A DNA stretch of 64,000 nt, taken from Paenibacillus soyae (lineage in GTDB: Bacteria; Bacillota; Bacilli; Paenibacillales; Paenibacillaceae). How positions within the stretch are numbered: the stretch's first letter is position 1; the number at the start of each line of letters is the position of its first letter. The stretch covers positions 151,830-215,829 of the forward strand of contig NZ_JANIPJ010000013.1 of the NCBI RefSeq assembly GCF_024623455.1, in the 5' to 3' direction. Below, in pieces: positions 44,099 through 52,615 of this stretch. A program made the position numbers and the translations under genes. The notes beneath the pieces were generated by a model. The model ran no database searches. It was not told the origin of the DNA and saw only the letters and a program-made list of their open reading frames with translations.

Positions 44099-44656
44099 TC
44101 ATAGCCCGTCCATTCCGAGTACCCGTTCCTCGCTTGTCATAGCGTAGAGTGCATGATCCTCCCAAACGCCGTTCATTCGCAAATAACGTTCGGCCAGTCC
44201 TTCGCGCCGGAATCCCGCTTTCTCCAGCACGCGAACGGACGCGGGGTTTGAAGGCATGACTGCCGCCTGCACGCGATGCAAGCCAAGCTCCGAGAACGCA
44301 TGTCTCGCGCAGAGAGCAGCCGCAGCCGTTGCATAGCCCCGGCCTTGATAAGCCTGGTCGATATAATAGCCCATGTAGGCATTCTGGAAAGGACCGCGCG
44401 AGATCCCGGTTAATGCAATACGTCCGATCAGCTTATGCCCGGCTGCCAGACAGATGGCATAGATATAGGACTGATCCTGCCGCATGGCGGATAGACAGCC
44501 GGCAATCTCTTTCTGCTGCCCTTCGAGCGTGAAATGCGCCTCGTCCCGAATCGGCTCGAAGGGCTGGAAGGAGGAGCGATTGCGCTGCTTCAAGTCAAGC
44601 AAGGCCGGGGCGTCGCCTTCTTCGATGGGTCGAATATATATCGGATGGTCGCGCAT
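44099..44656 (-). CDS. GNAT acetyltransferase, RimJ-like
   Basis: About 185 residues with the acetyl-CoA motif A (AYQGRGYATAAAALCARHAF) and the RimJ/RimL end VLEKAGFRREG...YLRMNGVWEDH. It may acetylate a protein N terminus or a small molecule. Start chosen at ATG 44656 (gaaaggg upstream); starts at 44695 or 44722 would add up to 22 residues. Confidence 0.85.
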   Translation of the reverse strand: MRDHPIYIRPIEEGDAPALLDLKQRNRSSFQPFEPIRDEAHFTLEGQQKEIAGCLSAMRQDQSYIYAICLAAGHKLIGRIALTGISRGPFQNAYMGYYIDQAYQGRGYATAAAALCARHAFSELGLHRVQAAVMPSNPASVRVLEKAGFRREGLAERYLRMNGVWEDHALYAMTSEERVLGMDGL

Positions 44657-44898
44657 GACGAAACGCCCTTTCTTCAGCAGATTAGGTAACCTCATGCAAA
44701 ACATGAAAAACGCTGATCGCAACTTTCAGTTTTTGGAACGATTTTACACCTATATAATAGCGTCATAAGGCGCTAAGGTACAAATGCACAAAAAAATATT
44801 CCACGAATTGGGTTTAAAGGGTGCAACCAAGCCCCTGTAGCAGCCGTTTAGTCGATAGTAGTTCGCATGACATGGGATGAATCAACTAGGAGGCCAAT

Positions 44899-45366
44899 AT
44901 GGGTTATATCGAATCTATTCGCGAGATGATCGGCAACTCGCCGATTATATTAGTCAGACCGAGCATTTTGATCCTGAATCCGCAAGGCGAAATCCTGCTG
45001 GTGCAGCATAACAACGGGACATGGGGCGTGCCAGGGGGGCTGATGGAGCTCGGCGAGTCGGTGGAGGAATGCGCTATTCGCGAGGTCGAAGAGGAGCTTG
45101 GCATTCGCATCCGCAAGCTGAATTTGTACGGGGTGTTCTCCGGCAAGGAGCTGCACACGAAGCTTAGGAACGGACACGAATATTATAATGTCGTCATCGG
45201 CTATACCTGCACGGATTATGAAGGAACGGTACGGCCGGATGGCGTAGAAGTAATAGATGCGCGCTTCTTCAAGCCGGGCGAGCTGCCCGAGAAGACGGAT
45301 CCTTTCATCCAGAGGAAGGTTAGAGAGAACGCCAGGCATATCGCGGCTTTGCTGGAAGCGCGGTAA
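44899..45366 (+). CDS. NUDIX hydrolase
   Basis: A 155-residue protein with a full Nudix box (GLMELGESVEECAIREVEEELGI) and the upstream loop NNGTWGVPGG. The N terminus (GYIESIREMIGNSPIILVRPS) is the YjhB/ADP-sugar-type extension. The ATG lies behind ctaggagg. Followed 34 bases later by a DinB gene, probably co-transcribed. Confidence 0.9.
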   Translation: MGYIESIREMIGNSPIILVRPSILILNPQGEILLVQHNNGTWGVPGGLMELGESVEECAIREVEEELGIRIRKLNLYGVFSGKELHTKLRNGHEYYNVVIGYTCTDYEGTVRPDGVEVIDARFFKPGELPEKTDPFIQRKVRENARHIAALLEAR

Positions 45367-45400
45367 TTTCGCCAAATTAGGGTAAAGGAGCATGGTCTGC

Positions 45401-45871
45401 ATGAGCAAAACGATTACGCAGCTGATCGAGGAATTCGAAGCGCTGATTTCCTACGCTCGACGATTGAACGAGGAGCTGGATGAGCAGCGATGGAACGAGC
45501 CGATCGCCGAAGGAAAATGGACGGTCAAACACATTCTGAGTCATATTCTGCTGTGGGACCGTTATTTCTACGAAGAGGGCATAGCGAAGATTAAGAAGGG
45601 CGAGCCCCTCACCCTCAAGCATTTGGACTTTGACGAATTTAATGCAGGGGCACCTGTCTACGCCTCTTCGCGCTCTAAGCGCGAGGTGACGGAGGATCTG
45701 ATACAAATTCGCGCCGCCATCATTGATGCGATATCCGGATTGTCGGAAGAGGAGTATTCGAAGGTGCACACGGACGGAGACGGCCACCCGTTTACGATTC
45801 GCAGGTACCTGGAGGATTTCGTGCCGCATGATGCTCATCATCGGAAGCAGATCGATACGTTTCTAAGCTAA
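45401..45871 (+). CDS. DinB-family protein (second)
   Basis: A 156-residue four-helix DinB-like protein with ligand-type His in KHILSHILLWDRYF and DAHHRKQID. The ATG at 45401 is preceded by aaggag; an ATG at 45392 is too close. It is unlike the DinB at 31205-31675 in sequence detail. Likely in one operon with the NUDIX gene upstream and the methyltransferase downstream (19 bases). Confidence 0.85.
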   Translation: MSKTITQLIEEFEALISYARRLNEELDEQRWNEPIAEGKWTVKHILSHILLWDRYFYEEGIAKIKKGEPLTLKHLDFDEFNAGAPVYASSRSKREVTEDLIQIRAAIIDAISGLSEEEYSKVHTDGDGHPFTIRRYLEDFVPHDAHHRKQIDTFLS

Positions 45872-45890
45872 TAGAACGGAGGGAGCGGAC

Positions 45891-46658
45891 TTGCAGGAAC
45901 CATTGTCGCGGGCAAACAAGGCAGCATGGGAAACGAAAGCATACGACGCTTGGGTTAGTTATTACGGTCATCCGGAGGAGCTGGCCGTTCAGTTGAAGGA
46001 AACAGGCGCGCATCACCTCCGTTACTGGCTCAAATATACCGGGAATCCGACCGGCCGAAGGGTGCTGAATATGCTCGGCTCGCACGGACGCAAGGCGATA
46101 TCGCTTGCGCTTCTAGGCGCGAATGTGACGGTCGTCGATATCTCAGAGGAGAACCGGAGATACGCTCTGCAGACGGCCGAGGCTGCCGGCGTCGACATTC
46201 GGTATATCTGCTCCGATGTGCTGAGCATCCCGAACGAGGAAGAGCTCGGCGAGTTCGACTTCGTGCTGATGGAGTTCGGCGTGCTGCATTACTTCGCCGA
46301 TCTGCGCGACGTGTTCGCCGTTGTGCGGCGCCGCTTGAAGGCGGGAGGCAGGCTGCTGCTGACGGACTTCCATCCTTTCTTCCGGGCGTCGCAGCCGGAA
46401 GGCGATTACTTCGACGCGGGTGTGAAAGAAGGCGAAGTCGCCTTCGCGAAGCTGCTTCCGGAGGAGGAGCGCGGTGAGTTGAACAAGGTACGGGTGCGAG
46501 GCTGGATGGTCGGCGATATCATCGGCGCGGTCGCCGAGGCAGGGCTGTACGTCCGGACGTTCGAGGAGCTGCCGTGCAAGTCGAATCCCCGGCTGCCGGA
46601 GTTCTATACGCTGGTCGCGGATTGGGTGGACGCGGGACTGGCCCCGTTGTTTCCTTGA
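45891..46658 (+). CDS. SAM-dependent methyltransferase
   Basis: A 255-residue class I methyltransferase: motif I VLNMLGSHGRKAISLALLG (an unusual Gly-Ser-His in place of GxGxG), ANVTVVDIS, and FDFVLMEFGVLHYF. The substrate domain carries FHPFFRAS. The TTG start has ggaggga at ideal distance. Unknown substrate; family members methylate small molecules. Confidence 0.85.
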   Translation: MQEPLSRANKAAWETKAYDAWVSYYGHPEELAVQLKETGAHHLRYWLKYTGNPTGRRVLNMLGSHGRKAISLALLGANVTVVDISEENRRYALQTAEAAGVDIRYICSDVLSIPNEEELGEFDFVLMEFGVLHYFADLRDVFAVVRRRLKAGGRLLLTDFHPFFRASQPEGDYFDAGVKEGEVAFAKLLPEEERGELNKVRVRGWMVGDIIGAVAEAGLYVRTFEELPCKSNPRLPEFYTLVADWVDAGLAPLFP

Positions 46659-46692
46659 ACAATGGCTTCAGAAGAAAAATAAACAGCTTTAG

Positions 46693-46728
46693 AGACGGCC
46701 GGCAGCTTGTGCCGGCGGTCTTTTTTTT
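46693..46728 (+). terminator. Terminator before amj
   Basis: A GACGGCCGGCA/TGCCGGCGGTC stem and eight T. Confidence 0.85.
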
Positions 46729-46748
46729 CATGAGGGGGAGGGATTGGT

Positions 46749-47546
46749 CTGGCGCAGCAAGTGTTGTTGATCGCGTGGTTGACGTTCGTCATCCATCTCT
46801 CGGAGACGTTGACGTATGCCATCCGTCTTGCAGGCGTGAGGCTCGGGAAGCTGGCGGTCGCGCTGTCGCTGTCAGGCATTATCCTGCTGGTGTCGCGGAC
46901 GTCGAACATGATACAGGCTCTGTTCCTGGGCAATATCATCGACTATGCCAGAGAGCATTCCGGGTATCCGCTCGTGGAGCAACTCCGGGTCATTATCGGC
47001 GCGTCGACGATGGGGACGTTGACCGCCATCTTGTTATTGCCGTCCGCCGTGTTTCTGTTCAGCCGAATTATTGCGCACTTGGAGCTTGCCGGTTCGCTTC
47101 CGCAGATGGTGCGCGACTCGGTGTCCATTCGCAAGCTAAAGAATGCCCGGACCCACCTGCGTTTTCCAAGACTGGAGATGCTGTCGAAGCTGCGAATCGG
47201 AGGCATTCCGAAGCGGCTTGTCATTCTGAACTGCGTTGTCACCGCGATCTACACGATCGGCGTCCTGGCCGCGCTTCTGGCGTCGGCGTTATCGCTGGGG
47301 CATTCGACGGCGGCCTCGCAGGCGTCCGGCCTTATTAACGGCGTGGCGACGATTTTGTTAACCGTGTTAATCGACCCCCAAATCGGGCTGTTGACGGACA
47401 AGGTGCTGCGGGGGGAGAAGGACGTCCGCGTGCTGAACAAAGTGTTCGGCCTGCTCATGGTGTCCCGGCTGCTCGGAACCGTGCTCGCCCAGCTGTTGCT
47501 GGTGCCCGCCGCGCATGTGATTAAGTGGTTTGTGGAGACGCTTTGA
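46749..47546 (+). CDS. amj: Lipid II flippase Amj
   Basis: About 265 residues with six or seven helices and the Amj/DUF2837 pattern (WLTFVIHLSETLTYAIRLAG, SRTSNMIQALFLG, LRIGGIPKRLVILN). Amj is the alternate flippase of Bacillales, moving lipid II across the membrane when MurJ is blocked, and is induced under wall stress in B. subtilis. GGGAGGG at 46735-46742 is well spaced for CTG 46749; GTG 46761 is the next candidate. Its neighbour is an ABC/two-component module. Confidence 0.85.
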   Translation: MAQQVLLIAWLTFVIHLSETLTYAIRLAGVRLGKLAVALSLSGIILLVSRTSNMIQALFLGNIIDYAREHSGYPLVEQLRVIIGASTMGTLTAILLLPSAVFLFSRIIAHLELAGSLPQMVRDSVSIRKLKNARTHLRFPRLEMLSKLRIGGIPKRLVILNCVVTAIYTIGVLAALLASALSLGHSTAASQASGLINGVATILLTVLIDPQIGLLTDKVLRGEKDVRVLNKVFGLLMVSRLLGTVLAQLLLVPAAHVIKWFVETL

Positions 47547-47858
47547 GAGGCATAAGATCAAGAATGGAAGGATGGGGAGAGCTATGCTGCCGACAATCGT
47601 TGAAAAAACAATGAATAAGCCGACTGGTTTTTTTAACGCTCGAGCGTCAGTTATTGACGAACACGGATATAATGGGTGCCTATATCGGCGTCATGCCGAC
47701 CCGCGGGTCCAACGGTAAGTGCCGGTACCTGCAACAACGCGATAGTTAATCGGATTTTTATCGTTTGCATATCCTTTTTTAATTTTTATACAGACGGCTT
47801 TTCATTTTCCGCGGTTATTCTGATTGACATGGTAATCGCAAATGGGGAGGGAAGGCTG
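47547..47858 (+). other. Intergenic; possible TetR remnant
   Basis: No intact gene. At 47635-47690 the frame reads ASVIDEHGYNG, and the next frame reads PISASCRPAG, reminiscent of a TetR N terminus broken by a frameshift. No promoter with standard spacing recognised. Confidence 0.2.
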
Positions 47859-48653
47859 TTGGAGAACAAACGATTCATACTGGAAGTAAGGGAATTGACG
47901 AAAAAACTTGGTTCAAGAACTGTCGTGGATCGTCTGAATCTTCGAATCGAGGAAGGGGAGATTTACGGATTCCTCGGCAAGAACGGTTCGGGTAAGACGA
48001 CGACGATCCGCATGATTACAGGCCTCGTCCATCCGGATGCAGGTGAGGTCCGTATATGCGGATACGATTTGAAATCGCAGTTCAAGGCCGCGATTTCGCT
48101 CGTCGGAGCTATCGTCGAGACGCCGGCATTTTATGCACAGCTTACCGCCTATGACAATCTCAAGTTGACGGCGAACCTGTTGCCGGGAGTTACGCGTCAT
48201 CGGGTGGAGGAAGTGCTGACTATCGCCGGATTGTCCGAGCGGACAAGAGATAAGGTTGGATCCTATTCGCTTGGCATGAAGCAACGGCTTGGCATTGCCT
48301 GCGCGCTTCTGAATCGGCCGAAGCTCATTATTTTGGACGAGCCGACCAACGGGCTGGATCCGCAGGGCATGAAGGAGATTAAGGAACTGATCGTACAGCT
48401 TGCGTCGGAGCATGGCATCTCATTCCTGATCTCAAGCCACCTTCTACGTGATATCGAACAAATCTGCACGATGGCAGGCATTATCCGGAACGGAAAGCTG
48501 ATCGCGGAGTGCGACGTCAGACAGCTGCGCGCTTCGAGAGAGGAACCTATAGCCATCGCAGCCTCGGAACCGATGCATGCCATCCGCAGCAAGGCAACGA
48601 CGCTCGAGCAATTTTACTTCGACATGACGGAAGGAGGCGCGGGCAATGATTAG
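47859..48653 (+). CDS. ABC transporter ATP-binding subunit (BcrA-like)
   Basis: A 264-residue ATPase: Walker A GKNGSGKTTT, Q-loop region VGAIVETPAFY, signature YSLGMKQRLGIA, Walker B LIILDEPTNGLDP and H-loop SSHLLRDIE. The variant signature (SLGMKQ) and the length match BcrA/lantibiotic-immunity type exporters. The TTG start has ggggagg. It overlaps the permease gene by eight bases. Confidence 0.9.
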   Translation: MENKRFILEVRELTKKLGSRTVVDRLNLRIEEGEIYGFLGKNGSGKTTTIRMITGLVHPDAGEVRICGYDLKSQFKAAISLVGAIVETPAFYAQLTAYDNLKLTANLLPGVTRHRVEEVLTIAGLSERTRDKVGSYSLGMKQRLGIACALLNRPKLIILDEPTNGLDPQGMKEIKELIVQLASEHGISFLISSHLLRDIEQICTMAGIIRNGKLIAECDVRQLRASREEPIAIAASEPMHAIRSKATTLEQFYFDMTEGGAGND

Positions 48654-49419
48654 GCTGATCCGGAACGAGCTTTACAAGACGTTTCGATTCAAGATGGTAT
48701 ATCTGTTCATGGCGATCTTAGCCGTCCACGCCTGGCTTACCGTCCGTATCTATAGCGCAGGCGGCGAGTGGAAGTCGGTCATTACAATGGCAAACGGCCA
48801 GTCGCTTCCGCTAGCGCTCCTTAACAGCATGGGTCAATTCATGATTGTGTTCATTCCTGTCTTCGCGGCCGACCTCATCACGAGCGAAGTGAAATCCGGC
48901 ACCGTGAAAATCGCGTTATTGCGTCCGGTGCTGCGGATCGAATGGCTAAACGCCAAGATCGTATCGATGTTCGTGTTCATTACGGTACTCCTTGGCTTCT
49001 CGATCGCTGCGGAATATGCGATCGGCACGCTTGCATTCGGGTGGGGGGAACAGACGCACTATGCCGGGAAGCTGTATTCGGAGACGGAGGGTATTTGGCT
49101 GACGATTCGCCTGGCTGTCTCCATGCTGCTGCCGTATATGGCTTGCGGAATGTTCGTCGTCTTCATTGCCCTATCCTCAACGAACGTGAGTGCAACGATC
49201 GGGTTATCGATAGCCATCCTGACCGCTTCGCAATATTTGAGCGAAGTCGGGTCGCTTGAGTCTTATTCGCTTGCGAAGCTCGTCTATTTTTTTCACGAAC
49301 AAGTCTATCAGGCCAATACAGATACTTTGTTCCAGAGCGTTACGGTACTAACCGGTTATGTCGCGGCATGCTATTCCGTCAGCGCAATGATCATGAAGAA
49401 GAAAAACTTCACCTCCTAG
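48646..49419 (+). CDS. ABC-2 permease partner
   Basis: A 257-residue permease with six helices: RNELYKTFRFKMVYLF at the N terminus, then LINTSEVKSGTVK-like text at DLITSEVKSGTVKIALLRP, which is the typical ABC-2 elbow. It pairs with the ATPase just upstream. The gene ends 56 bases before the two-component genes, in the same direction. Confidence 0.88.
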   Translation: MIRLIRNELYKTFRFKMVYLFMAILAVHAWLTVRIYSAGGEWKSVITMANGQSLPLALLNSMGQFMIVFIPVFAADLITSEVKSGTVKIALLRPVLRIEWLNAKIVSMFVFITVLLGFSIAAEYAIGTLAFGWGEQTHYAGKLYSETEGIWLTIRLAVSMLLPYMACGMFVVFIALSSTNVSATIGLSIAILTASQYLSEVGSLESYSLAKLVYFFHEQVYQANTDTLFQSVTVLTGYVAACYSVSAMIMKKKNFTS

Positions 49420-49475
49420 TGTTATGATGATACGAATGGAAGTTATGACGACGCAGGCGAGGGGGAGCTGTGTAG

Positions 49476-50171
49476 TTGAATAAAATCATGATCGTAGAAG
49501 ATGAACCGGAAATCGCGGAATTGCTGCAAGACTACCTGGAAGAAGAACATTATGAGGTCATTCTTGCCATTGACGGACGGGAAGCCTTAACGCTATTCAG
49601 GGAATGCCGGCCGCAGTTGGTGATCTTGGATATCATGCTGCCCAAGCTTGACGGCATGGAAGTGTGCCGCATGATCCGGGCGGAATCGTCGATACCGATC
49701 ATTATGCTTAGCGCCAAGAAAAGCGATGTCGATAAAATAATCGGGCTGGGGATCGGCGCGGACGATTATGTCGTGAAGCCTTTTAGTCCCGGCGAGATGA
49801 TCGCAAGAGTAAAAGCGCAGCTCAGGAGGGTCCATCAGCTTTCGTCTCCTCCGGAAACGCCGGCAATCATTCGGCATCAAGATCTGGAGCTGCATCTCCA
49901 TGCTTATGAAGTGACGGTTCGGAATCAACCGATCCCGTTCTCGGCTAAGGAGTTCGAGGTGCTTCGCTGTCTCGCTCTTCATCCGAATCAAGTGCTGACT
50001 CGCGAACAAATTTTTCAGCAAGTATGGGGGTACAACGAGCGCGGGGATTTAAATACCGTAACCGTTCATATTAAGAAAATCCGGGAGAAGATCGAAGCCG
50101 ATCCGGCGAATCCGATGATCATCAGAACGGTGTGGGGAGTCGGCTATAAGCTGGCCGGTGGTACGCGATGA
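49476..50171 (+). CDS. OmpR-type response regulator
   Basis: A 231-residue regulator: receiver with EDEPE and phospho-Asp in LVILDIMLPK, and a C-terminal winged HTH (SAKEFEVLRCLALHP, TVHIKKIREKIEAD). The start is the TTG at 49476 behind gggggagct. It overlaps the kinase by four bases (ATGA). Confidence 0.92.
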   Translation: MNKIMIVEDEPEIAELLQDYLEEEHYEVILAIDGREALTLFRECRPQLVILDIMLPKLDGMEVCRMIRAESSIPIIMLSAKKSDVDKIIGLGIGADDYVVKPFSPGEMIARVKAQLRRVHQLSSPPETPAIIRHQDLELHLHAYEVTVRNQPIPFSAKEFEVLRCLALHPNQVLTREQIFQQVWGYNERGDLNTVTVHIKKIREKIEADPANPMIIRTVWGVGYKLAGGTR

Positions 50172-51235
50172 GGCTCGGTATTCGCTCTAAGCTTGTCGCT
50201 TCGCTAAGCGGGATCATCCTTGTTCCCGCTATTTTGCTGAACATAACCGGCGTTCAAGCGGGGCATGCGGTTCTTGGGAGAGCTCCCGGCGTAAACTTCT
50301 TGTTCGTGATCGGTTTCCTGGCGGCGGCATTCATTCTGTGCGCCTACCTGTTAACGAGAATCGTGACAAAGAGCATCCTGCTGCCACTGAAGGAATTGAA
50401 TGCCGCGGCGGAACAAATTATGAACGGCAATCTGGATGTGCCCATCCGGAAACGCTCGAATGACGAGATGGGCCGTTTCTGCTCGGCGTTCGACGTTATG
50501 CGAATCCGATTAAAGGAATCACTGGAGCGGCAAGCTGCCTACGAGCAGTCCCGCAATGAGTTGATTGCGAATATATCGCACGACCTTCGAACGCCGATTA
50601 CATCAATTCGAGGCTATGTCGAGGGCTTGCAGGACGGCAAAGCCAGAGACGAGCAGAAATTCACGCGGTATCTTGCCGTTATTCGCAACAAAACCGACCA
50701 GCTTAACCGCTTAATCGAAGATTTGTTTCAATTCTCGCAATTAGAATCCGGACAACTTGCAATGGATATGCGGGAATCGGACAGCCGGGAATGCCTCGAA
50801 GCGATCATCGCGCCACTCGAGACAGAACTGCTAGAGGGCGCTATCACGCTGACCGTCGAACGGCCTTTCCCCGCGAAGACCATTCGCGTCGATCGCGACC
50901 GCCTTGCGCAAGTGTTGGCGAACTTCATCGAGAATGCCCAAAAGTATGCCGGCCATCCCGCCATGCTGACCATTACAGCGCGAGACGAAGGGAACTGGAT
51001 TCGCATAGTGATCAGCGACAATGGGAAGGGAGTCCCCGAGGCCGACATTCCATTTGTATTCGATCGGTTTTACCGCGGGGAAAAATCGCGCTCGCGTGCG
51101 TTCGGGGGGGCCGGATTGGGGCTTGCCATTTGCAAGCAAATCGTAGAGGCTCACGGCGGACAGATCGGCTTGCGGAGCCGACCAGGGGAGGGAGCGGCGT
51201 TTTATGTGACGCTGCCGGTTCGCGGAACGGAATGA
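50168..51235 (+). CDS. HAMP sensor histidine kinase
   Basis: A 355-residue kinase: one or two membrane helices (LSGIILVPAILLNIT, FLFVIGFLAAAFILCAYL) with a very short outside loop, HAMP (about 60-115), HisKA with ISHDLRTPITSIRGY, and HATPase with N box NFIENAQKY and GAGLGL. With no large sensor domain it resembles kinases that monitor the adjacent ABC exporter, as in bacitracin or lantibiotic modules. Confidence 0.92.
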   Translation: MRLGIRSKLVASLSGIILVPAILLNITGVQAGHAVLGRAPGVNFLFVIGFLAAAFILCAYLLTRIVTKSILLPLKELNAAAEQIMNGNLDVPIRKRSNDEMGRFCSAFDVMRIRLKESLERQAAYEQSRNELIANISHDLRTPITSIRGYVEGLQDGKARDEQKFTRYLAVIRNKTDQLNRLIEDLFQFSQLESGQLAMDMRESDSRECLEAIIAPLETELLEGAITLTVERPFPAKTIRVDRDRLAQVLANFIENAQKYAGHPAMLTITARDEGNWIRIVISDNGKGVPEADIPFVFDRFYRGEKSRSRAFGGAGLGLAICKQIVEAHGGQIGLRSRPGEGAAFYVTLPVRGTE

Positions 51236-51276
51236 GACACTGAGGCTGCAGAGCTCGGCGAAAAGCCCAATCGTAT

Positions 51277-51314
51277 AAAAACATCCATCCCCGGCAATCG
51301 GGGGTGGATGTTTT
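51277..51314 (+). terminator. Terminator after the ABC/two-component operon
   Basis: An AAAACATCCATCCCCG/CGGGGGTGGATGTTTT stem with a four- or five-base loop. Confidence 0.85.
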
Positions 51315-51401
51315 CATTTTCGGAACGTATTCATGCGGTTCATGCATCACATCGAGATACCGGCCGATTGAAGTGAAGCAGGCGGCAGCTAATCCCTGTT
51401 C

Positions 51402-52265
51402 TCACGTGATGTTTGGTAAGATCCTGATCTCCTCCGCGAGCTTGGCAAGGCGATGCACCGAGCCGTCTTTTGAATCGGGAATGAAGACGTTTAAAAACTG
51501 GTCGTGACTGTCCTCTATACGCAACAGTTGTGTTTCCAAATTGAGCAGTCCAGCCAGGGGATGTGAGAGGACCCGCGGATGCTGGCTCGTGCACTGCACT
51601 TCGTAGCTGTCCCACCAAGCCTTGAACTCGGGACTGCCTTCCATTAGTGCTGCAATGAAACTCGTGTACCAAGGGTCTTCGATATGCCGCGTGTAGAGCG
51701 AGCGGAAATGTCCCAGCAGCGAGCCTGCCAGACTTTCCCATTCAATGAAAAGCGTTCGGTACGAAGGCAGCATGAACATGCGCCAGATCATGTTGCGATC
51801 GCGCCAATCCGTGGACTCGAACGAGCCGAACACTGCGGATGCAAGACGATTCCAAGCCAATACGTGCATCTTCTCATCCGAGATATAGGCGGGAACTTGC
51901 GGCATCTGATCCAGTAAAAACTGAAGCGATGAAGATACAACCGGACAATTAACACTTGGCTTCGGCGTTTGCCGCGGAGGGGAGGCGAGAAAAAACAGAT
52001 GCTCCCGTTCATCGGAACTCAGGTTCAGCGCGCGCGCCAGACTGTCAAGCACCTGAGCGGAGACGTTGATGTCCCGGCCTTGTTCGAGCGAAGTATACCA
52101 GGGCAACGAAATGCCGGCTAGCGCCGCTACTTCCTCCCGCCGCAGCCCTTTTGTTCTCCGCCGGGTATATTCGACGTGCTGCAGCCCAGCGTTCTGCGGA
52201 GTCAACTTCTGCCGACGTGTCCGCAGAAACCGGCTGAGTTCTATACGTCGTTGATCGTCGTTCAT
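51402..52265 (-). CDS. XRE-type regulator with MmyB ligand-binding domain
   Basis: About 287 residues: an N-terminal HTH (RRTKGLRREEVAALAGIS, then WYTSLEQGR) and the MmyB/PAS-like C-terminal domain (AYISDEKMHVLAWNRLASAVF, about 115-270). Such regulators usually control a divergent oxidoreductase or efflux gene and bind fatty-acid-like ligands. The divergent MFS gene, about 330 bases away, is the candidate target. Start ATG 52265; 52271 is also possible. Confidence 0.88.
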   Translation of the reverse strand: MNDDQRRIELSRFLRTRRQKLTPQNAGLQHVEYTRRRTKGLRREEVAALAGISLPWYTSLEQGRDINVSAQVLDSLARALNLSSDEREHLFFLASPPRQTPKPSVNCPVVSSSLQFLLDQMPQVPAYISDEKMHVLAWNRLASAVFGSFESTDWRDRNMIWRMFMLPSYRTLFIEWESLAGSLLGHFRSLYTRHIEDPWYTSFIAALMEGSPEFKAWWDSYEVQCTSQHPRVLSHPLAGLLNLETQLLRIEDSHDQFLNVFIPDSKDGSVHRLAKLAEEIRILPNIT

Positions 52266-52271
52266 GGTCAT

Positions 52272-52598
52272 CCACTCCTCACCAAGCTGATACTCCTACT
52301 TATAGAATTACTAATACTTGTATCATGTATATGGATAGAAACGAAGTTCTTCTTATCGCTTCCGAAAGAAGGTAAGATGATGCTGTAACCAAACACCGAT
52401 TGCGATCAGGCAATCGACATTCATGCGCCGCTGCCAATATTATACTGAATATAGGCAGGTAAAAGAAACGGAGGGACTTTTTTATGAGCATGGCGGATCA
52501 ATTCCCGGTCTTCAGGCTTCTCCGGAATACAAGCAGTTTCAACCTCTTGAAGAGCGCATTCGTATTTTTCATTAAATGTGAACGGACGGTGCCGTCGT
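52272..52598. other. Intergenic region between MmyB regulator and MFS gene
   Basis: A small palindrome GATTGC.GATCAG.GCAATC lies at 52401-52418. A 43-codon ORF from ATG 52484 overlaps the MFS start. In another frame 52486-52574 reads GLQASPEYKQF and ends at TAA 52572, possibly the residue of a lost gene. Confidence 0.4.
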
Positions 52599-52615
52599 AT
52601 GCAGAATTATCATAA
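52484..52615 (+). CDS. Short ORF overlapping the MFS start
   Basis: ATG 52484 with a good ribosome site (acggaggga) and 43 codons ending at TAA 52613-52615, inside the MFS gene. The sequence is unremarkable. It may be a leader that couples translation into the pump, or a frameshifted gene remnant. Confidence 0.3.
   Translation: MSMADQFPVFRLLRNTSSFNLLKSAFVFFIKCERTVPSYAELS

Noticed and set aside
47530..47718. 62-codon frame after amj
   Set aside because: Overlaps the amj 3' end, no ribosome site; at most it contains a decayed TetR N terminus.
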